8,277 nt of DNA, taken from positions 1-8,277 of the forward strand of contig JABDOU010000200.1 in NCBI GenBank assembly GCA_013043085.1, given 5' to 3'. This DNA comes from Acidimicrobiia bacterium (GTDB taxonomy: Bacteria > Actinomycetota > Acidimicrobiia > Spongiisociales > SHLN01). The translations under genes were made by a program, and so were the position numbers. Shown here piece by piece: positions 1 to 4,739 of the stretch. Each line of letters starts with the position of its first letter. Position 1 is the stretch's first letter. Under the pieces are notes generated by a model. It made no database searches. It had not been told where the DNA came from and was given only the letters and a program-made list of their open reading frames with translations.

Positions 1-240
1 GGCTACGTCTATCGAGGCAAGGCAATTCCCGAGCTCGATGGCACCTACTTCTACGCAGATTGGTGCGGCAGCTGGGTGAGGAGCTTCGAGTACGTCGACG
101 GAGAGGTGACCGAAGAGAACGACTGGACCGACGAGATAGGAAAGGTCGGCCAGATCACAAGCTTCGGGCTCGACCACGATGGTGAGCTTCTGATACTGAC
201 GACCGAAGGCTTCCTCTATCGGCTGGATGCGGTCCGGTAG
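1..240 (+). CDS. PQQ-dependent sugar dehydrogenase family protein (GSDH), C-terminal part
   Basis: The first 79 codons are open from the left edge and end at TAG (238-240); the gene is 5'-truncated by the window. The peptide begins GYVYRGKAIPELDGTYFYAD and continues with WCGSWVRSF and, near the end, ITSFGLDHDGELLILTTEG. This is the closing blade of the glucose/sorbosone dehydrogenase beta-propeller, where a GYVYRG...P.L.G.Y.F.D pattern is followed by SFG.D..GEL.....G..YRL. Family members are usually exported or periplasmic and oxidise aldoses with PQQ as cofactor, but many actinobacterial homologues have no known substrate. The catalytic His and the Ca/PQQ ligands lie upstream of the window, so activity cannot be judged. 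The downstream channel gene starts inside or just after its 3' end, so the two may be cotranscribed. The family call is firm; the substrate is unknown. Confidence 0.85.
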   Translation, partial: GYVYRGKAIPELDGTYFYADWCGSWVRSFEYVDGEVTEENDWTDEIGKVGQITSFGLDHDGELLILTTEGFLYRLDAVR

Positions 241-1189
241 CCTCAGCGAATCCAACAAAGGGACCCTTTTGGGAGAAGCGCTTCGAACGTGGTGGGCCGA
301 CTTCAACGACTTCGGGACCGTTGCCTTGCGCATCGTCCTGATCTTGCTGGTCGCGTTCATCCTGAATCGATTCGCGAGACGGGCCATCCAGAGCTTCCTG
401 AATCATCTGAAAACGACGCCAGACCAGCCGGCCCGTCAGTCAATACGCCAGGCGACGCTGGGGATGGTGTTGCGATCCGGTCTAACCATTGTCGTCTTCA
501 CTGTCGCCCTCATGATGGTCCTATCCGAGATCAATATTGATCTCGCACCGCTCATTGCGTCGGCGGGCATCGCCGGAGTTGCCATTGGCTTCGGCGCCCA
601 AACACTCGTGAGGGACTTTCTCTCCGGATTCTTCCTGCTCGTCGAGGATCAGTTCGGGGTCGGCGACGTCATCGATGTGGGGGAAGCCAGCGGCACCGTC
701 GAGGCACTGAATCTCCGCACAACCGAGATCAGGGATGTAAACGGAACCCTTTGGTACGTACCGAACGGAGAAATCAAACGGGTGGCCAACAAGTCACAGG
801 ACTGGGCGAGAGCCGTGCTCGACATCGAAGTTGCCTACCACACGGATATGAACCTCGCGATGCACGTCATAAAAGAGGTTGCCGACGGCGTGTGGCGCGA
901 TCAGCTCGAGCAGGCCACCATTACCGAAGAACCTGAAATCTGGGGAGTTGAAAACTTCGGTGAAAACGCGATTTCGATTCGACTTGTTGTCAAAGTGCAA
1001 CCTGGTGAGCAGTGGTCGACAGCGCGCGAGATCCGGCGTCGGCTAAAACTGGCGTTCGACGAGCATGCCATCGAAATCCCTTTTCCACAGAGGGTCATGT
1101 GGATCAAGCGAGAAGACGGGGAATATTCGGTACCCGACCGCTTGGACGACGATCCATTCCTGCCCAAGGGAGCGCCGGACGAGTTTTAG
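227..1189 (+). CDS. MscS-family mechanosensitive ion channel
   Basis: A 320-residue small-conductance mechanosensitive channel of the inner membrane, which releases solutes on hypo-osmotic shock. Helices are visible at about residues 32-48 and 80-100. The pore-lining helix spans about 107-140, with the Gly/Ala-rich stretch AGIAGVAIGFGAQ (113-125) and then LVRDFLSGFFLLVEDQF, the MscS signature. The beta domain follows (GDVIDVGEASGTVEALNLRTTEIRD, in part, and YVPNGEI at 177-183), then the alpha/beta C-terminal domain to about residue 294. An acidic, proline-containing tail ends it. The size fits the compact three-helix YkuT/MscMJ-like class. The start is uncertain. ATG 227 overlaps the upstream gene by 14 nt and has only a distant GAAGG. 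TTG 269 lies just after the upstream stop with AAGGGA (258-263) at 5 nt and would give 306 residues. Neither choice affects the membrane core. Confidence 0.93.
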   Translation: MRSGSLSESNKGTLLGEALRTWWADFNDFGTVALRIVLILLVAFILNRFARRAIQSFLNHLKTTPDQPARQSIRQATLGMVLRSGLTIVVFTVALMMVLSEINIDLAPLIASAGIAGVAIGFGAQTLVRDFLSGFFLLVEDQFGVGDVIDVGEASGTVEALNLRTTEIRDVNGTLWYVPNGEIKRVANKSQDWARAVLDIEVAYHTDMNLAMHVIKEVADGVWRDQLEQATITEEPEIWGVENFGENAISIRLVVKVQPGEQWSTAREIRRRLKLAFDEHAIEIPFPQRVMWIKREDGEYSVPDRLDDDPFLPKGAPDEF

Positions 1190-2007
1190 GAACCTCCGTG
1201 ATGTTGGCGGGCTGCACGCCGCGCCAGCACCAACCAGGCGGCCAGGCCGGCGATTGCGGGAACCACCCAGACCCAGGCCGGGGTTGACTCGTCGACGCCA
1301 CGGTCGAGTTCCGATGGCGTGGAGGTATCGCCGACTGGACCCACGTCGGCCGATAGTGCGAATCCGGCGGGGACCGTTACTTCCGCGAAGGGCTCAATTG
1401 CTCTTCTGTCCAGGATGGCAGGCAACAGGTCCCATTCGAGTACGTTGCCGGAAACTCGATCGGCATTATGCGCGTTGACGGTACCGGGCACCTCGAGGAC
1501 CAGCACCATGCCGACTATGTCTCGAATGTTGGCGGGCGCTGTCGCCACGAGCCGACGAGTGTCGTCCTCGACTGCCGGTTCGGCGAACGCCTCGAATCTC
1601 AGTACCCCTCCCTCGACAGTGACCATCACGCGATCCAGAACCGAGTTGCTGTCGGTCAGAATCGCCGAGATGTCTGAAGGACCAAGCGCTTCAAACCCAA
1701 TGACAACACCTGTCAAGTCCCCGGTTTCAAGCCGGCTCGTTGTGCCTTGATAGCCCGCCGAACCAGAACCGAGACTTTGCGCGAGCGTGGCCGCAACATC
1801 GGCCGGGGTGTCGCCCTGACGTCCGACGAAGGCGGCCGACTCATCGTCGAGCAGCACGCGAGCCTCAACGGTCGCCCCACCTTCGGCATCGAATCTGACC
1901 AGTGTCCTGGACTCCGCCCGGCACCCGACAAGAAGAATGGCCGCAGCGATCAGGAGTAGCGTTGGCGCCGCGTGGATCTTCTTGATATCGATTCGTTGTT
2001 TCCGCAA
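1186..2007 (-). CDS. LppM-like lipoprotein with C-terminal membrane anchor
   Basis: A 273-residue protein from a TTG start at 2007. The N-terminus has a basic region (RKQRIDIKK), a hydrophobic core (TLLLIAAAILL) and a lipobox LVGC, so Cys29 is the expected lipidation site. A soluble beta-rich domain follows. A conserved-looking C-terminal part includes VPGTVNAHNADRVSGNVLEW (173-192), then an acidic Ser/Thr/Pro linker and one hydrophobic helix at about 244-263 (WVWVVPAIAGLAAWLVLARR). This order, and the match to the VTSTNGDRIEPEVVQWKL region of M. tuberculosis LppM recalled from memory, suggest the actinobacterial LppM family, which is envelope-associated. Its biochemical role is unclear. The open frame continues upstream to 2244, but that part has no signal-like features and is antisense to a better ORF. 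AGGGCG sits 8 nt before the TTG. It ends tail to tail with the MscS gene. Confidence 0.78.
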   Translation of the reverse strand: MRKQRIDIKKIHAAPTLLLIAAAILLVGCRAESRTLVRFDAEGGATVEARVLLDDESAAFVGRQGDTPADVAATLAQSLGSGSAGYQGTTSRLETGDLTGVVIGFEALGPSDISAILTDSNSVLDRVMVTVEGGVLRFEAFAEPAVEDDTRRLVATAPANIRDIVGMVLVLEVPGTVNAHNADRVSGNVLEWDLLPAILDRRAIEPFAEVTVPAGFALSADVGPVGDTSTPSELDRGVDESTPAWVWVVPAIAGLAAWLVLARRAARQHHGGS

Positions 2008-2190
2008 TTGGTGCTCGCCCTGGGACTGGCGCTGGTAGCCGGCAACGGGCTGGCGCTCGTGCAACACTATCGCGGACAACAGCGAACGGATCCTGATCGA
2101 CCCGTGCACCAGGGCAGAGCATGGTTTCTCATCGCGGTGGGAATCATCCTGACCGTCTGGGGGGCGCTCACGCTGGTCACGCGTAGCTGA
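1972..2190 (+). CDS. small two-helix membrane protein, unknown function
   Basis: A 72-residue ORF from GTG 1972 (MDLLDIDSLFPQLVLALGLA at its start) to TGA 2190. Two hydrophobic segments (about residues 10-31 and 50-69) flank a short basic, polar loop (QHYRGQQRTDPDRPVHQGR), so a hairpin with both ends on one face is expected. The hydrophobic pattern and the GNG between helix segments look like a real protein. The opposite-strand frame over the same bases reads as low-meaning Arg/Ser/Gln-rich sequence. AGGAG lies at 1952-1956, but 15 nt before the GTG is longer than usual; TTG 1996 or 2008 and GTG 2011 are alternatives. The start overlaps the 5' end of the divergent lipoprotein gene by 36 nt. 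It points at tRNA-Gly and dcd, 55 nt downstream, with no terminator visible between. I do not recognise a characterised family. Confidence 0.6.
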   Translation: MDLLDIDSLFPQLVLALGLALVAGNGLALVQHYRGQQRTDPDRPVHQGRAWFLIAVGIILTVWGALTLVTRS

Positions 2191-2228
2191 GGGCAGTTTC
2201 TCCCGAGACCGAGAGGGCGCGGTGGGGC

Positions 2229-2234
2229 TAAAGT
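2229..2234 (+). promoter_or_regulatory. possible -10 box of the tRNA-Gly promoter
   Basis: TAAAGT fits the TANNNT form of a sigma-70 -10 box and ends 11 nt before the first base of the tRNA, a suitable place for a start just upstream of the mature 5' end. No convincing -35 hexamer is seen 16-18 nt upstream, so the call is weak. The tRNA could also be transcribed from the small gene upstream. Confidence 0.35.
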
Positions 2235-2245
2235 GGCAAGCCATT

Positions 2246-2316
2246 GCGGGTGTAGTTCAATGGTAGAACACGAGCTTCCCAAGCTCGGGACGAGGGTTCG
2301 ATTCCCTTCACCCGCT
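2246..2316 (+). tRNA. tRNA-Gly (anticodon CCC)
   Basis: The full cloverleaf can be folded by hand. The acceptor stem GCGGGTG (2246-2252) pairs with CACCCGC (2309-2315), followed by discriminator T2316. The D stem is GTTC/GAAC (2255-2258, 2266-2269) with an AATGGTA loop. The anticodon stem CGAGC/GCTCG (2271-2275, 2283-2287) has loop TTCCCAA, giving anticodon CCC at 2278-2280. The T stem GAGGG/CCCTT has loop TTCGATT. The 3' CCA is not encoded. It reads GGG codons. dcd starts 33 nt later with no terminator between, so a shared tRNA-mRNA transcript is likely. The same tRNA-Gly to dcd order is known in mycobacteria. Confidence 0.97.
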
Positions 2317-2349
2317 CGCGTACCGACCTAGGGAAACGAAGAATCACCC

Positions 2350-2922
2350 ATGATTTTCTCAGATCGCACCATGAAAGAAGCGCTGGCGTCCGGTCAAATA
2401 TCCGTGGAACCGCTGGAACGATCCTTCATTCAGCCATCCTCGATCGATCTTCGAGTCGGCGAAGTGTTTCGGACGTTCGAGAATCACCGACACTCCGTCA
2501 TCGATCCAAAGGCACCGCAAGATGACCTCACCACCGAGGTAAAGGCAAGCGAGGAGCATCCGTTCATCCTTCACCCGGGCGAGTTCGTGCTGGGTTCGAC
2601 CCTCGAGATTGTTGGCCTCGGTCATGATGTGGTCGCTCGGCTCGAAGGCAAGTCATCGCTCGGTCGGCTCGGGCTCCTCATTCATTCGACTGCCGGGTTC
2701 ATCGATCCCGGCTTCGAGGGTCACATCACGCTCGAGCTCTCTAATGTAGCCAACCTTCCGATCGCCATTTACCCCGGTATGAAAATCGGTCAAATCAGCT
2801 TTTACCAAATGACGACACCTGCCGATAACCCTTACGGATCTGCGGCGCTCGGTTCCAAGTATCAGGGGCAGCGCGGACCAACCCCGAGCAGAATGCACAG
2901 GGACTTCAACGAAGACTCGTAA
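2350..2922 (+). CDS. dcd: dCTP deaminase, probably bifunctional dCTP deaminase/dUTPase
   Basis: A 190-residue cytosolic enzyme of the trimeric dUTPase-like fold that deaminates dCTP for dTTP synthesis. Visible motifs are QPSSIDLRVG (28-37), HPGEFVLGSTLE (75-86), RLEGKSSLGRLGL (97-109), HSTAGFIDPGF (112-122), HITLELSN (125-132) and a C-terminal GSKYQGQRGPTPSR (168-181). By spacing, Ser102, Arg106 and Glu129 match the catalytic Ser111, Arg115 and Glu138 of E. coli Dcd. The length and the HSTAGFIDPGF/YQGQRGPTPSR signatures are those of the M. tuberculosis enzyme, which both deaminates dCTP and hydrolyses the product to dUMP, so the bifunctional form is inferred here. The ATG aligns with the Mtb start. 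No strong Shine-Dalgarno sequence is present (AGGGA 15 nt upstream, GAAGA closer). The peptidase gene begins 5 nt after its stop. Confidence 0.97.
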   Translation: MIFSDRTMKEALASGQISVEPLERSFIQPSSIDLRVGEVFRTFENHRHSVIDPKAPQDDLTTEVKASEEHPFILHPGEFVLGSTLEIVGLGHDVVARLEGKSSLGRLGLLIHSTAGFIDPGFEGHITLELSNVANLPIAIYPGMKIGQISFYQMTTPADNPYGSAALGSKYQGQRGPTPSRMHRDFNEDS

Positions 2923-2927
2923 GGACA

Positions 2928-3686
2928 ATGACCGAAACCGCCAATGCAACCTGGAAATACACGGTGCTCGGCATCGTGTTTGTCGGACTCGTTGCGCTCG
3001 CGTCCTTTCTCGTAACAAGAGAGGCCGCTCGCGGGACGCCCCCTGATGCGGTATATGTCGTTAGCGGCGAGACCATCGAGCTTTCATCAGGCGTCGCGGC
3101 TCCCTGGCACGACCACGCCTGGACCCGATTCATTGAGCTCGTTCCTGCCGGTCGCAGGGGTCTGGTCGCCGAGTTTCACGCCCTCCCGTCTTCAGATGTC
3201 GGCGGGCTCGTCGAAGCCAGCAACAACAGTCTTCAGAACTGGAGCCTGGCCATCGGACCGCCGGCGTCCGATGCCGACCTCGACAACACGCTGGTACATG
3301 AGTATGCCCACCTGATCACTCTGAGCCCAACGCAAGTGATTCCTGCGACATCACGAGACGTGCGGACCTCCTGCACAACGTATTTCACAGGGGAAGGTTG
3401 TGCCAGGGAAGGCAGCATATTTGATCGATTCGTGGAAGAGTTCTGGTCGGACGAAGATCTTGCGACAGCTAAATCCAATTCCGACGATCTTTACGGATCC
3501 GATCCGGATGCATTTGTGACCAGCTACGCGGCCACGAATCCGGGAGAGGACATCGCGGAGACATTCCGATTCTTCGTCTACAGAAGTAAACCACGCCCGA
3601 ATACGGTCGCGAACGCCAAGATTGCCTTCATGTGGGACGTTCCCGAGCTGGTCAGAATCAGATCTGAACTCCGTCTGGAGCTCTGA
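2928..3686 (+). CDS. membrane-anchored putative zinc metallopeptidase (HEXXH)
   Basis: A 252-residue protein with a short N-terminus, one hydrophobic helix at about residues 11-29 followed by TREAARG, and then a soluble domain expected outside the membrane. The zinc site is LVHEYAHL, with His124, Glu125 and His128. A second acidic motif, NPGEDIAETFRFF (204-216), supplies a likely third ligand (Glu207 or Glu211), the gluzincin arrangement. The ExxAE-type second motif resembles anthrax lethal factor and Pro-Pro endopeptidase (ATLF-like) peptidases, but I cannot assign a family with certainty. Cys149 and Cys158 could form a disulfide. No substrate can be proposed. The gene starts 5 nt after dcd. 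AAGGA (2921-2925) overlaps the dcd stop but is only 2 nt from the ATG, so coupled reinitiation after dcd translation is likely. A strong terminator hairpin follows. Confidence 0.8.
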   Translation: MTETANATWKYTVLGIVFVGLVALASFLVTREAARGTPPDAVYVVSGETIELSSGVAAPWHDHAWTRFIELVPAGRRGLVAEFHALPSSDVGGLVEASNNSLQNWSLAIGPPASDADLDNTLVHEYAHLITLSPTQVIPATSRDVRTSCTTYFTGEGCAREGSIFDRFVEEFWSDEDLATAKSNSDDLYGSDPDAFVTSYAATNPGEDIAETFRFFVYRSKPRPNTVANAKIAFMWDVPELVRIRSELRLEL

Positions 3687-3690
3687 ACGC

Positions 3691-3720
3691 GAAAGTACCC
3701 CGCCGAAGCGGGGTACTTTC
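3691..3720 (+). terminator. perfect 13-bp hairpin, bidirectional-type terminator
   Basis: GAAAGTACCCCGC (3691-3703) and GCGGGGTACTTTC (3708-3720) are perfect inverse complements around a 4-nt loop, 4 nt after the peptidase stop. The A-rich left base and T-rich right base make it symmetric, so it could stop transcription from either side. No long T tract follows on the plus strand. On the minus strand the loop reads TTCG closed by C-G, the very stable UUCG tetraloop. Confidence 0.85.
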
Positions 3721-3762
3721 TGGGCTTGCCTGGCGGTGCTGAGGAGGAGTCCAAGGAAGGGA

Positions 3763-3791
3763 GAACTTCCGCAAAGCGGAGGATCTTTTTT
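3763..3791 (+). terminator. second intrinsic terminator with T6 tract
   Basis: CTTCCGC (3766-3772), an AAA loop and GCGGAGG (3776-3782) form a 7-bp stem with one G-T pair, extended by GA/TC across an A-A mismatch. TTTTTT follows at 3786-3791. This is the textbook form of a Rho-independent terminator on the plus strand. It lies 43 nt past the first hairpin. It may act as a backup for the dcd-peptidase unit or end a short RNA starting between the two. Confidence 0.75.
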
Positions 3792-3970
3792 GGACAGTGC
3801 CAACCAAGCCTTACATATGTTTTCGGCGCCACATGCGCGACCCTTTAACAACAATTATTTCTTCTTGATATTCCGTTGGAACCCGTCGTTTGCGGTTGTT
3901 CGACCCACCGAGGCGCCACGCGGGGATTAGGGCAATAAGCTCAACGTGTGATGTTCCTGACCTTTCGTAT

Positions 3971-3982
3971 TCGTTCGAACGA
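3971..3982. promoter_or_regulatory. 12-nt perfect palindrome, possible operator
   Basis: TCGTTCGAACGA is its own inverse complement and ends 15 nt before the ATG at 3998. A 12-nt palindrome is expected about twice by chance in a window of this size, so only the position makes it worth listing. It is not a LexA box, since CGAAC and GTTCG overlap instead of being spaced by four bases. Confidence 0.25.
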
Positions 3983-3997
3983 GCCGACGCGGCGACC

Positions 3998-4732
3998 ATG
4001 AATACCAGACCAGTGATCGGACACACGACATGGAATCACGTCGTGTCGACCGCACTCGGACAAAAGACCCCCATTCAGGCAACGACGTCGCATTACATCG
4101 ATCAAATCGAGCGGGCAGGAGGAACCCCGGTCCTCCTACCGGGGGCCGATCCAACGGTCCTGGATATCCTCGATGGACTGGTCATCTGCGGTGGTGGCGA
4201 CATCGATCCCTCTTTGTATGGACAGACCAATGCCGGTCTGAGCGAGCGCATCGATGCCGACGCAGACGAGCGAGATATTCGGTTTGCCAAGCAAGCCAGG
4301 GAGATCGGCCTGCCAACGCTTGGTGTCTGTCGCGGCTTGCAAGTGATCAACGTGGCAGCCGGGGGTTCGCTCAACCAGCATCTCCTCGGTACCGATGAGC
4401 ACCCCGAGCTTTCCGAATCAATCGAGATGAACAATGAACTGCGCCAGCGCATATCTGTGGTTCGTGGTTCGGCGCTCGAGCAGTTCTATGGCGAGGCGAC
4501 CGATGTCAACTCACTCCACCATCAGGGAATCGAGCGACTGGGGTCTGATCTTCGGGTCGTCGCCACCGCAAGCGACGGTGTGATCGAAGCAGTGGAGGGA
4601 ACAGACGATTGGCCGGTGTTGGGCGTTCAATGGCACCCCGAGATTCTCGGTGAGCATGGGGCTCCGCTGTTTCGGGATCTGATCGACAAGGCAAGGCGTT
4701 ATCGGATGTCACGTCGGCCCAGAAGCGATTAA
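3998..4732 (+). CDS. class-I glutamine amidotransferase, gamma-glutamyl-GABA hydrolase (PuuD-like, C26) family
   Basis: A 244-residue cytosolic hydrolase that cleaves gamma-glutamyl amide bonds; family members release GABA from gamma-glutamyl-GABA in putrescine breakdown or act on related compounds. The start matches the family's N-terminal strand (RPVIGHTTW). GLVICGGGDIDPSLYG (60-75) is the oxyanion-side signature. The nucleophile elbow GVCRGLQVINV gives Cys111. NSLHHQ (171-176) is a typical family motif, and VQWHPE (210-215) supplies the catalytic His213 and Glu215. The catalytic triad is therefore intact and the length is normal. ATG 3998 has no good Shine-Dalgarno sequence upstream. No polyamine or GABA genes lie nearby, so the substrate is not fixed by context. 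P5CDH, 3 kb away, also yields glutamate, but a link is speculative. It faces the transporter gene with only 7 nt between the stops. Confidence 0.9.
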   Translation: MNTRPVIGHTTWNHVVSTALGQKTPIQATTSHYIDQIERAGGTPVLLPGADPTVLDILDGLVICGGGDIDPSLYGQTNAGLSERIDADADERDIRFAKQAREIGLPTLGVCRGLQVINVAAGGSLNQHLLGTDEHPELSESIEMNNELRQRISVVRGSALEQFYGEATDVNSLHHQGIERLGSDLRVVATASDGVIEAVEGTDDWPVLGVQWHPEILGEHGAPLFRDLIDKARRYRMSRRPRSD

Positions 4733-4739
4733 CCAGTCA

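Larger units (their letters stand above)
3721..3997. other. non-coding interval between terminators and amidotransferase gene
   Basis: Together with the first hairpin this is a gene-free stretch of about 310 nt. Apart from the second terminator it holds TTGGAC (3790-3795) and TACATA (3812-3817) at a 16-nt spacing, a poor promoter match. An AT-rich run at about 3844-3873 stands out from the GC-rich surroundings, and a 12-nt palindrome lies at 3971-3982. A frame is open from TTG 3890 into the amidotransferase, but its 36 extra residues look like no known domain. I see no credible small ORF and no riboswitch that I recognise. Confidence 0.5.

Noticed and set aside
1319..1750. 143-codon plus-strand open frame
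   Set aside because: It is antisense to the LppM-like lipoprotein gene, low-complexity Ser/Thr/Arg-rich, and has no motif.
2008..2244. N-terminal extension of the lipoprotein frame to ATG 2244
   Set aside because: The extra 79 residues would bury the signal peptide and lipobox, look like antisense sequence, and overlap the small membrane protein.
3971..3982. LexA/SOS box
   Set aside because: The actinobacterial box is CGAAC-N4-GTTCG. Here the half-sites overlap in the opposite order.
3890..3997. N-terminal extension of the amidotransferase frame to TTG 3890
   Set aside because: The family N-terminus begins at RPVIG right after ATG 3998, and the added residues match nothing.
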